From Candidatus Aquidulcis sp. (GTDB lineage: Bacteria; Chloroflexota; Anaerolineae; Anaerolineales; E44-bin32), in the NCBI GenBank assembly GCA_020723365.1, contig DYJB01000007.1, forward strand, positions 11,157 through 38,599: a stretch of DNA of 27,443 bases, in the 5' to 3' direction. The translations under genes and the position numbers were made by a program. This document shows, piece by piece, positions 1 through 8,491 of this stretch. The first letter of the stretch is position 1. Each line of letters begins with the position of its first letter. The notes under the pieces are model-generated. The model saw nothing but the letters and a program-made list of their open reading frames with translations. It searched no databases and was not told the DNA's origin.

Positions 1-669
1 GAAGCCCAGGCCCTCGTCGGCGCCCACGAATTCGCCCACCACAGCCCCGATGACCGAGAGCGTCGCGCCGATCTTCAGTCCGCCCAGCAGGACGGGCAGC
101 GCCGCCGGCACCTCCAACTTGGCGAAGACCTGTGCCCGCGTCGCCCGCAGCGAGCGCATGAGCTGGCGCAGATCCTCCGGGACGGAGCGCACGCCGACGA
201 CGGTGTTGACCAGAACGGGGAAGAAGACGATCAGGGAGGCGATCAGGACCTTCGATAGCCGCCCGGGGCCAAACCAGATGACGAGCAGCGGGGCAATGGC
301 AACGATGGGAATGGCCTGCGAGGCGACGATGTAGGGCGCCAGCAGGCGCTCCACGGCCGGGGACTTGGCTATGGCGTACCCGAGCACCGCCGCGGCCACG
401 ACGCCCAGCAGCAGGCCGGCGAGCACCTCGCTCAGCGTCACGAGCGTGTGCCGCAGGAGCAAGGCGTCCTGCAGCCCGCGCACGAATCGCTCGGCCACCG
501 CACCCGGCGAAGGGAGCAAGAAGGCGGGGATGGCGCCGCTGGCCGTCAGGACGTACCAGGCTGCCAGCACCGCCATCAGACCGAGAGGAAGCAAGGCTCG
601 CCCCCAGCCCCGTCTGCGGCGGGGGGAGCCGTGCAGGTCGCGATGCTCAAGCGCTGCGCCGCTGTTCAT
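1..669 (-). CDS. ribX: ABC transporter permease, RibX-type riboflavin importer (3' part outside window)
   Basis: The reading frame runs from ATG 669-667 to the window edge (223 codons), so the C-terminus is missing. It is a membrane permease of the NitT/TauT/ThiX family. A first membrane segment lies near residues 22-40, then come a periplasmic 'LLPSPGAVAERF' stretch and further hydrophobic segments. An EAA-type loop (AQVFAKLEVPAALPVLLGGL) marks the ATPase contact. Sequence alone does not separate thiamine-precursor, taurine and riboflavin permeases. The FMN riboswitch just upstream points to riboflavin uptake, as known for RibXY of Chloroflexi; the substrate is therefore inferred from regulation. 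The Shine-Dalgarno is poor (only AGG directly abutting ATG), so the exact start is uncertain; an in-frame Met near residue 31 is an alternative. The substrate-binding partner (RibY) should lie beyond the left edge. Confidence 0.78.
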   Translation of the reverse strand, partial: MNSGAALEHRDLHGSPRRRRGWGRALLPLGLMAVLAAWYVLTASGAIPAFLLPSPGAVAERFVRGLQDALLLRHTLVTLSEVLAGLLLGVVAAAVLGYAIAKSPAVERLLAPYIVASQAIPIVAIAPLLVIWFGPGRLSKVLIASLIVFFPVLVNTVVGVRSVPEDLRQLMRSLRATRAQVFAKLEVPAALPVLLGGLKIGATLSVIGAVVGEFVGADEGLGF

Positions 670-678
670 CCTGGAACC

Positions 679-797
679 AAAACGCGCCCCGGTCTCAGCC
701 TCGGGGCGCGGCACGGGCAGCGCCTCCCGTCCTTAACGAATCCCGAAGAGCGGCGCTCTTCGGGAGACAGGAAGCCCCGGGCGCGCTTCGCGCCCGG
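679..797 (-). promoter_or_regulatory. FMN riboswitch expression platform: three strong hairpins
   Basis: Between the aptamer and the permease start the minus strand has three near-perfect hairpins: 777-797 (9-bp stem, 3-nt loop), 741-765 (11-bp stem, 3-nt loop) and 683-710 (9-bp GC stem, 10-nt loop). The last is followed on the minus strand by GTTTTGG at 684-678 and ends 14 bases before the start codon, so it can act as a weak intrinsic terminator or affect ribosome access. Which hairpin switches with FMN cannot be decided by reading. Confidence 0.6.
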
Positions 798-802
798 CTG
801 CC

Positions 803-928
803 AGCCTTCTCCCATCCGGACTTTACCGTCGGCCCCGGAATCACACCGGGTCGTGCGCCAAGGGCGCTCGCGGGCTGTACCGCCGGTCGGGACTTGGGCC
901 CTGCGGCCCGCACCCTGCCCCGAAGGCT
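803..928 (-). promoter_or_regulatory. FMN riboswitch (RFN element) aptamer
   Basis: Read on the minus strand, the element opens with AGCCTTCGGGGCAGGGTG and closes with GGATGGGAGAAGGCT. The ends pair as a 7-bp P1 stem (922-928 with 803-809). Inside are the conserved RFN blocks: CCCGACCGGCGGTA, AGCCCGCGAGC, GGTGTGATTCCGG and CCGACGGTAAAGTCCGGATG. All canonical segments are present in order. In this class, FMN binding usually turns off riboflavin biosynthesis or uptake genes; here it heads the permease gene. Confidence 0.95.
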
Positions 929-945
929 ATAGTGTTTGTGTGGCG

Positions 946-951
946 ATTATA
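946..951 (-). promoter_or_regulatory. -10 box for riboswitch/permease transcript
   Basis: A perfect TATAAT on the minus strand lies 17 bases upstream of the aptamer P1 stem, the right place to start transcription just before the riboswitch. No good -35 hexamer is visible at 16-18 bp spacing. Confidence 0.55.
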
Positions 952-1047
952 CAACGGAACGGACAGGCACCCCATCCCGGGCAAGGGGGAAGACTGCTGC
1001 CATTTCCCCATCGGCGGAGTCCCGGGCCCTGCCTGGCCTTCGGCCCC

Positions 1048-1076
1048 TTGACCCGAGGCAGTCGCAGTCCTATACT
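1048..1076 (+). promoter_or_regulatory. Sigma-70-type promoter of the esterase gene
   Basis: TTGACC (1048-1053), a spacer of exactly 17 bp, then TATACT (1071-1076). Both hexamers match the consensus at 5 of 6 positions. The ATG at 1138 would follow a leader of about 55 bases containing a GC hairpin (CCTGCGC-GCCC-GCGCAGG). Confidence 0.7.
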
Positions 1077-1137
1077 CATCCCAACAGGCGCCCCCCGTCG
1101 CCCTGCGCGCCCGCGCAGGCGGCGGGGTTTTGTTCCT

Positions 1138-2031
1138 ATGCCATCGACGACGCTTCGCGCACTAGCCTCCCTCCTCACCCTTACCGCCCTGGCCGGCTGC
1201 GCCGGCGTCCCTTCCCCTCGCCCTGCTGTGGCCACGGCCTCACCGCCGGCGGCCGTCCCGACGCCGACGGATGTCCCTTCGCCCACCGCAACCAGCACGC
1301 CGACCGGCTGCAGCGAGACCGAGGGCCAGGTGACCTCACATGAGATCCCCCTGCCCGACGACCCGCGTCCGCTGGCCTTCCAGCTCTACCTCCCGCCGTG
1401 CTTCGATCGACGCTCGACGGTTCGCTACCCCTCGCTCTACTTGCTTCACGGCCTGGCGCAATCCGAGGCGGCGTGGATCCAGCTTGGCGTGGCAGCCGCA
1501 GCCGATGACCTGATCCTGGCCGGCGAGGCGCCCCCGTTCGCCATCGTCCTGCCCGGCGAACGTACCGGCTTCGACATGCTGCCGATCATCACGGAGACGC
1601 TCCTCCCCGACCTCGAATCGTCGCTGCCCATCGGCGGCGCGCCGGAGCTGCGAGCCATCGGGGGGATTTCACGCGGCGCCGGTTGGGCCTTGCGCATCGG
1701 CGCTCAGCGCCCGGACCTCTTCAGCGCCATCGGGATGCACAGTCCGGCCGTGATCAGCCCCGACCTCTTCCTTCTCCCCGATTGGGTGCGGGCGGTGAGG
1801 GGAGCCTCGCTGCCCCGCCTGTGGCTGGACATCGGGTACGACGACACGCTGCTCCCCAAGGCGCACGAACTCCGCCTTGCGCTTGAGAAGGTTCGCTGGC
1901 CATACGCCTGGACGATCGAGCGTGGCGATCACTCGAGCAGCTACTGGTCACCGCGCCTGCACACCTACCTGCGCTGGTACGCCGAGGGGTGGCCTGCGGC
2001 CACACGTGCGGGCGCCGGGCCCTCACACTAG
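1138..2031 (+). CDS. Lipoprotein esterase of the alpha/beta-hydrolase (esterase D-like) family
   Basis: The product has 297 residues. It starts with a hydrophobic segment ending in the lipobox LAGC (Cys about residue 21), so it should be a lipid-anchored, extracellular protein. A Pro/Thr/Ala-rich linker (about 23-58) separates the anchor from the enzyme. The catalytic part has LYLLHGLAQSEAAW near the oxyanion region, the nucleophile elbow GISRG (Ser178), an acid candidate in DIGYDD (Asp231/235) and the histidine in GDHSSSYW (His265). This fits the putative esterase family (Fes/EsterD); the natural ester is unknown. The open frame extends upstream to 448, through the antisense of the riboswitch, but the signal peptide, promoter at 1048 and composition place the start at 1138. 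The gene is monocistronic and converges on tsaC. Confidence 0.85.
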   Translation: MPSTTLRALASLLTLTALAGCAGVPSPRPAVATASPPAAVPTPTDVPSPTATSTPTGCSETEGQVTSHEIPLPDDPRPLAFQLYLPPCFDRRSTVRYPSLYLLHGLAQSEAAWIQLGVAAAADDLILAGEAPPFAIVLPGERTGFDMLPIITETLLPDLESSLPIGGAPELRAIGGISRGAGWALRIGAQRPDLFSAIGMHSPAVISPDLFLLPDWVRAVRGASLPRLWLDIGYDDTLLPKAHELRLALEKVRWPYAWTIERGDHSSSYWSPRLHTYLRWYAEGWPAATRAGAGPSH

Positions 2032-2108
2032 CCGTTCCTGTCCACCCCGAAGGCAGTCGCCTGCCTGCGCCTCAGCCGGGCCCCCGGCGACAACCTGCTC
2101 GTTAACCC

Positions 2109-2178
2109 AATCCGCGCGCCGGAGCTTGCTCAAGGCTCTAGCGCGCGGGTTGAGGAGGAGAATGCGAGATCATTCTCC
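2109..2178. terminator. Hairpin pair between convergent esterase and tsaC genes
   Basis: Two inverted repeats fill the gap: 2109-2119 with 2141-2151 (11 bp including one G-U) and 2157-2164 with 2171-2178 (8 bp, 6-nt loop). Neither is followed by a long T tract. Their place between two converging genes suggests transcription ends here from both sides. Confidence 0.45.
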
Positions 2179-2229
2179 CCCTGCAGTGTAAGTGGGCTGT
2201 GAACGGAGGCTTAATGCCGGCTTAGCGGC

Positions 2230-2853
2230 TCAGCCTTTCAGCAGCGCCTGGATGGCCTCCAGGCTCAGCGGGCCTTCCCGGATCAACCCGGGAGGGAGGA
2301 CGGTGCAGTCGACTACCGTCGAGGCTCGCCCGCCCGGGACCGACCCTCCGTCAAGGATCAGGTCCACTCGCCCGCCCAACCCATCGGCAACGTCCTCGGC
2401 CGTGAGAGGATCGGGGCTACCGGAGGGATTGGCCGAAGTCGCCGCCAGCGGGCCGCTCGCCCTGAGCAGTTCGAGTGCCACGGGGTGATCCGGTACGCGC
2501 AGCCCGATTGTCAGCCCGCGGCTCACGCTTTCCGGTACGACCGGCAGCTTGCGCACAACCAGCGTCAGCGGGCCTGGCCAGAACGCCTCCGCCAGCCGGC
2601 GCACTTCGGCTGTGAGGGGTTCGGCGACCAGCGCCGCCGAGACGAGATCGGCGATCAGGATCGGAAGTGCCTTCTCCGGTTGGCGGCCCTTGGCGGCAAA
2701 GATCCGCTCCACGGCGTGCACGTCGAAGGCCGGCGCCCCGACTCCGTAGACCGTGTCGGTAGGGAACGCAACCAGTCCGCCCCCGGCCAGGATCTCCAGC
2801 GCGGCGGCCAGGGCACTGGGATCGTCGGACTTGAGAATCCGCGGCGCTGCCAT
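2230..2853 (-). CDS. tsaC: Threonylcarbamoyl-AMP synthase (Sua5/YrdC/YwlC family)
   Basis: The enzyme makes L-threonylcarbamoyl-AMP from threonine, bicarbonate and ATP, the first step of the universal t6A modification at position 37 of ANN-decoding tRNAs. The 207-residue product is a single YrdC domain, without the C-terminal Sua5 extension. Visible family marks are FPTDTVYG (30-37), the Lys55-Gly-Arg57 pair of the K-x-R motif, FWPGPLTLV (91-99) and the SAN motif (140-142). The ATG at 2853 lies 7 bases after the prmC stop. The only upstream Shine-Dalgarno is a GGAG inside the end of prmC, which implies translational coupling. The frame stays open further upstream inside prmC, but that part is a shadow. 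Confidence 0.95.
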   Translation of the reverse strand: MAAPRILKSDDPSALAAALEILAGGGLVAFPTDTVYGVGAPAFDVHAVERIFAAKGRQPEKALPILIADLVSAALVAEPLTAEVRRLAEAFWPGPLTLVVRKLPVVPESVSRGLTIGLRVPDHPVALELLRASGPLAATSANPSGSPDPLTAEDVADGLGGRVDLILDGGSVPGGRASTVVDCTVLPPGLIREGPLSLEAIQALLKG

Positions 2854-2860
2854 TGGCGTC

Positions 2861-3697
2861 CTAGAACTCCATGCCCAGCACCCGATCGTGCCCGGCCAGA
2901 TCCCGCACAAGCCAGGTGTGCGCCGGCGAGCAGGTCGCTGCAACGATCTCCAGCAAGTCCTCCGACTGTCCCGCGCCGATCTCAAGCAGGACGGTCGTGG
3001 CAATGGGCCGGCGCCGGCCGAAGTGACCAAGAAGCCGGCGAAGGAGGACCAGTCCATCGGCTCCTCCCTCGAGCGCCAGGCGCGGCTCACGCGGAAGACT
3101 GCGCGCCTCCTCATCGGAGACATACGGGAGATTCGCCAGGACCACTGCCTGGCGCAGCTCAAGCCCGGCTGCAAGGTCCAGGCACAAGAACTGGACGCGG
3201 TCCTGTACAGCATGCAGGACGGCATTCGACCGCGCCACGCGCAGCGCCTGGCGGGAGACATCGGTGGCCAGCACGCGGCGGCCGGGCAGCTCAAGCGCCA
3301 GCGTGATGGCCAGGCAGCCGGATCCGGTGCCGAGGTCGAGGAGGCGGGCGCCATCGGAGCGGAGGCGGGGGACTTTGAGCACTTCGTCGATCAGGAGTTC
3401 GGTTTCAGGACGGGGGATCAGCACGGCCGGCGCTACGCCGAAACGCCGCCCATAGAACTCCCACCACCCGAGCACGTAGGGCAAGGGCTCACCCGCAACC
3501 AGACGCTCGAGTCCGAGAAGGAAGGCCGCCTGTTGTTCACGAACCAGCGGGTCATGCGGGTGTGCCAGCAGGTGTTCGCGCCGGACGCCGATCGCCTCGG
3601 CCAGGAGCAGCTGAGCGTCCAGGCCGGCGGTCGCGCTGTGGGTGGATAGGGCACGCCGGCCCTCGGCCAGCGCCTCACCGACCGACCACGCCACCAC
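2861..3697 (-). CDS. prmC: Peptide chain release factor glutamine N5-methyltransferase
   Basis: PrmC (HemK) methylates the glutamine of the GGQ motif in release factors, using SAM. The product has 278 residues: a helical N-terminal domain, then a Rossmann methyltransferase with motif I LDLGTGSGCLAI (Gly123-Gly127) and IPRPETELL just before it. The substrate-glutamine motif, normally NPPY, reads NLPY here (189-192). The start is GTG at 3697, chosen because GGAGG (3706-3710) sits 8 bases upstream. It begins 4 bases after the prfA stop. An upstream in-frame start at 3781 would overlap prfA deeply and is not supported. Position directly behind prfA, its substrate, confirms the assignment. Confidence 0.95.
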   Translation of the reverse strand: MVAWSVGEALAEGRRALSTHSATAGLDAQLLLAEAIGVRREHLLAHPHDPLVREQQAAFLLGLERLVAGEPLPYVLGWWEFYGRRFGVAPAVLIPRPETELLIDEVLKVPRLRSDGARLLDLGTGSGCLAITLALELPGRRVLATDVSRQALRVARSNAVLHAVQDRVQFLCLDLAAGLELRQAVVLANLPYVSDEEARSLPREPRLALEGGADGLVLLRRLLGHFGRRRPIATTVLLEIGAGQSEDLLEIVAATCSPAHTWLVRDLAGHDRVLGMEF

Positions 3698-3701
3698 GGT
3701 C

Positions 3702-4763
<1,062 letters not shown>

Positions 4764-4800
4764 GGCTTGAACTCCCCCCTGCCTGCCAGGGGACACGGCA

Positions 4801-4825
4801 TGCTCCCACGGGGTGTGTGGGAGCA
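4801..4825. repeat. Perfect hairpin in the prfA upstream region
   Basis: TGCTCCCAC (4801-4809) and GTGGGAGCA (4817-4825) form a perfect 9-bp stem with a 7-nt loop, between the divergent prfA and VIT/VWA genes. No T tract follows on either strand, so it is not an intrinsic terminator. It could be a 5'-UTR structure of the prfA transcript; a weak TAGAAT -10-like box lies just upstream on the minus strand (4835-4840). Function unknown. Confidence 0.5.
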
Positions 4826-4912
4826 ACGGTGGGATTCTACCATGCCGCTCCGGGAACCCCTGCTCCCCGGCGGGCGTCTTGGGGATGAACCGCCCTCACC
4901 TGGAGGTCCGCC

Positions 4913-7294
4913 ATGCACCGCATGCTGCGCCTTGTCCTGGCCGTCCTCGTGGCTGCCGGCCTGGGGCTTCCCTCCGCCACGGCCTTCGCCGACGGGATCA
5001 TCATTCCCGAGCCCCCGTTCTGCGGGGCCGAGCGCTGCCCCGGGCCGTTCCCCATCACCCAGCTGGCTATCCGCTACCACCGCGTCAGCGTGCGCATCGA
5101 GGACCAGGTGGCCGTGACGCACGTCGATCAGGTCTTCCGCAACGACAACGGTTTCACCGTCGAGGGGACGTACGTCTTCCCGCTCCCTCCCGGTGCGGTG
5201 GTGACCAACTTCACGCTGTGGATCGACGGCCAGCCGGTCGAGGGCCAGGTGCTCACGCGCGAGCAGGCCCGCCAGACGTACGAGGACATCGTGCGCAGCC
5301 TGCGCGACCCGGCGCTGCTCGAGTACGTCGACCGAGGGGCCGTGCAGGCCTCGATCTTCCCCATCGATCCCGGGGCCGAGCGGCGCATCGAGCTGGAGTA
5401 CACACAGGTGCTGCAGGCCGACCAGGGTCTGCTCCACTACCGCTACCCGCTCAACACCGAGAAGTTCTCCACCCAGCCGCTGGAGCAGGTTACGCTGCGG
5501 GTCGAAGTCGACAGCCGCGATCCGATCCAGGCCGCCTATTCGCCCACGCATGACATCGATCTCATCCGGGACGACGCCCACAGCCTGGTGGCGACCTACG
5601 AGGCCAGCGACGTCCTCCCCGATCACGACTTCGAGCTGTTCTACTCGGTCGGCGAGGACCGCCTCGGGTTGCAGCTGCTGAGCGCACGCGATCCCGGCGA
5701 CGGCCGCGATGGGTTCTTCCTGCTGATGGCCTCGCCGGCGTTCGAAGCCGACCTGGAAACGGTGGCCAAGGACGTGCTGCTGGTCATCGACCGCTCGGGC
5801 AGCATGGACGGCGAGAAGATCGAGCAGGCCAGGCAGGCGGCGATCTACGTCCTCGAGCATCTCGACCGAAACGATCGCTTCAACCTGATCGCCTTCAGCA
5901 GCGCCACGGAGGCTTACGCCCGCGATCTGCGGCCGGCCGACGAAGCGCCGCAGGCCATAGCCTGGGTTGAGCAACTGGCGGCGCGCGGTTCGACCGACAT
6001 CAACCGCGCCTTGCTGGAGGCCGTGGCCCAACTTGACCGTGAGCGACCGGGCATCCTCCTGTTTCTGACCGATGGGCTGCCCACCGAAGGCATCACCGAC
6101 CGGGAAGCGATCCTCGACAACCTCGAGGAGGCCGCCCCGGCCAGCGTGCGCCTGTTCTCCTTCGGCGTCGGCTACGATGTCGACGCCATCCTGCTCGACT
6201 CGCTTTCCGAGACCCATCACGGGGCGACGACTTACGTGCTCGAGGATCAGCAGATCGACGAGATTGTCTCCGGCTTCTACGCCAAGGTCAGCACGCCCGT
6301 CCTCACCGACCTGCGCCTCGATCTCAGCGACGCCGGCGCCTATGACCTGGTGCCCGAGAGGCTCCCGGATCTGTTCGCCGGCGGCCAGCTGATCGTCGTC
6401 GGCCGCTACCGCCGCCCGGGCGAGCTCACGGCCCGCCTGTCGGGCGAAGTCGCCGGGCGCTCAGAGACGTTCACCTTCCCGGAGCTGCGCCTGCGCGAGA
6501 GCGGCGGCCCGGACTTCCTGCCGCGGCTTTGGGCAACGCGCAAGATCGGCGCGCTGCTGAGCGACATCCGCCTGCACGGCGCCGATGAGGAAACCGTCGA
6601 ACAGATCGTCCGCCTAAGCATCGAGTACGGCATCGTCACGCCCTACACCTCCTATCTGGTCACCGAGCCGAAGGCGCTCGGGGCGGAGGCGATCGGTCAG
6701 ATCGCGGCCGACGCGCTCGAGTCCTACAAAGCCCAGCCAACGCAGGCCTCTGGACAGGCGGCGGTGGAACGCTCGGCGGCCGAGTCGGCACTGGGCGGCG
6801 CCACCTTCGCCCCGGCCCCATCCGGCGAGGCGGCAGAGCTCGTGCGCCTGGCCGGCGGGCGCACCTTCCGCCTGATCGAGGGCGTATGGACGGACACCGC
6901 CTTCGACCCCGAGGCGATGGATACGCTCGACGTCCCGTTCCTCTCGCCCGACTACTTTGCCCTGGCCGCCTCGCGGCCCGACGTCGGCGCAGCGCTGGCG
7001 CTTGGTGTGCAAGTGATCGTCGTGGTGGACGGAACCGCCTACCGCATGATCGGCGCCGACGAGCGCGGCGACCCGCTCGAACTGCCCGCGTCGGAGATCG
7101 AGGATGAGACCCCACCGGCGGCCATGCCGATGGAGCCCGAGCCTGCAGCGTCCCGCCCCGCGCGCGGGGCAGGTCTGTGCGGGCTCGGGCTGATGCCGCT
7201 GGCCGCGCTGGTGATCCCGGCCGGATGGCGGCACCGCCAGTCGCCACCGAGCGGCGGCCTGGCGCCCAAGGGCGTCGACCCAGGCAGGCGCTAG
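4913..7294 (+). CDS. Secreted, membrane-anchored VIT and von Willebrand factor A domain protein
   Basis: The product has 793 residues. A signal peptide (1-26, ending ATAFA) precedes a VIT domain (about 40-165), recognisable by VFRNDNGFTVEGTYVFPLP and by REQARQTYEDI. A VWA domain (about 285-455) follows with an intact metal-binding site: Asp293-Arg-Ser295-Gly-Ser297, the Thr in STDIN, and FLTDGLPTEG. The C-terminus has an acidic/Pro stretch, a hydrophobic segment (about 750-772, GAGLCGLGLMPLAALVIPA) and a basic tail, a sorting-signal layout without LPXTG. GGAGG lies upstream of the ATG. The architecture resembles inter-alpha-trypsin-inhibitor heavy chains and the VIT/VWA sortase targets of proteobacteria. 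A role in adhesion or matrix binding is inferred; the ligand is unknown. A sortase operon lies about 3.3 kb away. Confidence 0.9.
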   Translation: MHRMLRLVLAVLVAAGLGLPSATAFADGIIIPEPPFCGAERCPGPFPITQLAIRYHRVSVRIEDQVAVTHVDQVFRNDNGFTVEGTYVFPLPPGAVVTNFTLWIDGQPVEGQVLTREQARQTYEDIVRSLRDPALLEYVDRGAVQASIFPIDPGAERRIELEYTQVLQADQGLLHYRYPLNTEKFSTQPLEQVTLRVEVDSRDPIQAAYSPTHDIDLIRDDAHSLVATYEASDVLPDHDFELFYSVGEDRLGLQLLSARDPGDGRDGFFLLMASPAFEADLETVAKDVLLVIDRSGSMDGEKIEQARQAAIYVLEHLDRNDRFNLIAFSSATEAYARDLRPADEAPQAIAWVEQLAARGSTDINRALLEAVAQLDRERPGILLFLTDGLPTEGITDREAILDNLEEAAPASVRLFSFGVGYDVDAILLDSLSETHHGATTYVLEDQQIDEIVSGFYAKVSTPVLTDLRLDLSDAGAYDLVPERLPDLFAGGQLIVVGRYRRPGELTARLSGEVAGRSETFTFPELRLRESGGPDFLPRLWATRKIGALLSDIRLHGADEETVEQIVRLSIEYGIVTPYTSYLVTEPKALGAEAIGQIAADALESYKAQPTQASGQAAVERSAAESALGGATFAPAPSGEAAELVRLAGGRTFRLIEGVWTDTAFDPEAMDTLDVPFLSPDYFALAASRPDVGAALALGVQVIVVVDGTAYRMIGADERGDPLELPASEIEDETPPAAMPMEPEPAASRPARGAGLCGLGLMPLAALVIPAGWRHRQSPPSGGLAPKGVDPGRR

Positions 7295-7347
7295 GCGATC
7301 TCGATCCAAGCTCAAGTCCCGGCCGGTTGTCAGGAAGCGGAAAGGAG

Positions 7348-7371
7348 AGCGGCTCCCCATGGGGAGCCGCT
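7348..7371. terminator. 24-bp perfect palindrome between convergent genes
   Basis: The 11-bp arms 7348-7358 and 7361-7371 are exact inverted repeats around AT. The palindrome sits between the stop at 7294 (plus) and the stop at 7404 (minus), so it probably ends both transcripts. No T tract is present on either side. Confidence 0.5.
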
Positions 7372-7403
7372 TGCCAGTCAGCGTCGAGGCCGAACCTTAC
7401 GGG

Positions 7404-8261
7404 TTAAGGACAGTCAGTACCTGAGAGCGTGAAGTCGCCAGCCGAATAGTAGACCCAGCCATTACCGGCGGCGTCCTTGACCTTCCCCCACACATCGATC
7501 GTCTCTCCGTCGTAGACGTCCGTCAGGTTCACGGTCCCATCGTAGATGGCATTGAAGTCCGTACCCGGTCCTCCGGAGAACCCTCCGCTCTTGAAGGATA
7601 GTTGGGTATAGATGTAGCCGCCGGTGCTCGGCCCACTGTACTTCACGTACACATCGGATTCATTCACGCCCGCGGAGAAGGCTGGATCGAAGACTTCCAA
7701 CTCCTCCACATCGAACGAGCAGGTGCTCAGCGTGGCCGGAGGATCCGGATTCAGGTCTATACAGCAGATCGTCGGATCGGTCGTATCCAGGCTGCCCGAC
7801 GGCGTGCTGGTTGGCGGCTTGGGGGTCTTGGTGACGGTGGCCGTCGGCCTGGGCGTGCGCGTGTTCGTGGCCGTCGGTTCGGGGGTCTCGGTCGCCGGCG
7901 GCGTAGCGGCGGGTGTGGCTGTGAACGGCTTGGCGCCCTGGAAGTCGCGGGCAGTGGCCGTCGGCACCGGCGACTTCATCAGTTCAGCCATCTCCTGAGA
8001 CTGCCCTGCGGCGGCCTCGCTGGACATCCCCAGGTCCTGCAGCACCTCCTGGAAGATCGTCAGGCGAAGCGAACGCACGGTGCTCCCGCCGGGGTCGGGC
8101 GCGTAGTTGGCCGTCAGGCGCGAGCGCAGGCTGGTCATCAGGTCCGACGGCGCGGCGGCCGCGGCGCTCAATCGGACCGCCGCCGCCACCCACAGCACGA
8201 GCAATGTGGCAAACAGGCCCAGTGCACCTATCCACCATCCGCGACCTGACGGGCCGTTCAT
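7404..8261 (-). CDS. Secreted or membrane-anchored protein with a Thr/Pro-rich linker
   Basis: I do not recognise a family. The 285-residue product begins with an N-terminal hydrophobic segment (about 8-32, WWIGALGLFATLLVLWVAAA), either an uncleaved anchor or a signal peptide. An Ala-rich helical stretch follows (about 33-95). Then comes a long Thr/Pro linker (about 97-150, repeats like PRPTATVTKTPKP). The C-terminal domain (about 155-285) looks beta-rich, with several cysteines (TICCIDLNPDPPATLSTC and a final Cys-Pro) and Gly/Ser/Tyr-rich strands, suggesting a disulfide-stabilised extracellular module. The ATG at 8261 has AGGAGG 7 bases upstream, which decides the start over an upstream in-frame ATG at 8297. 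Such linkers are typical of exported proteins in Chloroflexi. It may be co-regulated with the upstream sensor gene, but terminator-like hairpins separate them. Confidence 0.75.
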   Translation of the reverse strand: MNGPSGRGWWIGALGLFATLLVLWVAAAVRLSAAAAAPSDLMTSLRSRLTANYAPDPGGSTVRSLRLTIFQEVLQDLGMSSEAAAGQSQEMAELMKSPVPTATARDFQGAKPFTATPAATPPATETPEPTATNTRTPRPTATVTKTPKPPTSTPSGSLDTTDPTICCIDLNPDPPATLSTCSFDVEELEVFDPAFSAGVNESDVYVKYSGPSTGGYIYTQLSFKSGGFSGGPGTDFNAIYDGTVNLTDVYDGETIDVWGKVKDAAGNGWVYYSAGDFTLSGTDCP

Positions 8262-8410
8262 ACCCCTGCCTCCTGGGCGGGTCCCCTGGCGGCCCACCCC
8301 TCCAATGCAAGCACACCTTCGCCCGGCCCGGCCGGGGCGGGGGCGGCTGCAATCAGTCTCAGACTAGGCCAGCTCGGCCTCGGCCACAACCGGACCGTCC
8401 TTCCTACCAA

Positions 8411-8487
8411 ACGTCCGCCGGACGGTCTGGCGGACGTCTATTCACCCCACGGCTGGCGGGTGGCCTGCTCGGCAGCCCAGCCGTGGG
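8411..8487 (-). terminator. Two tandem hairpins after the Cache-HAMP gene
   Basis: Directly after the stop of the 8492-10336 gene the minus strand can fold two stems: 8477-8487 with 8446-8456 (11 bp, perfect), then 8429-8437 with 8411-8419 (9 bp, perfect, 9-nt loop) followed by TTGG. They likely terminate the sortase operon. The rest of 8262-8491 shows no gene. Confidence 0.5.
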
Positions 8488-8491
8488 CTCG

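Noticed and set aside
448..1137. Long N-terminal extension of the esterase frame
   Set aside because: It runs through the antisense of the FMN riboswitch and upstream of the promoter; the lipoprotein signal begins at 1138.
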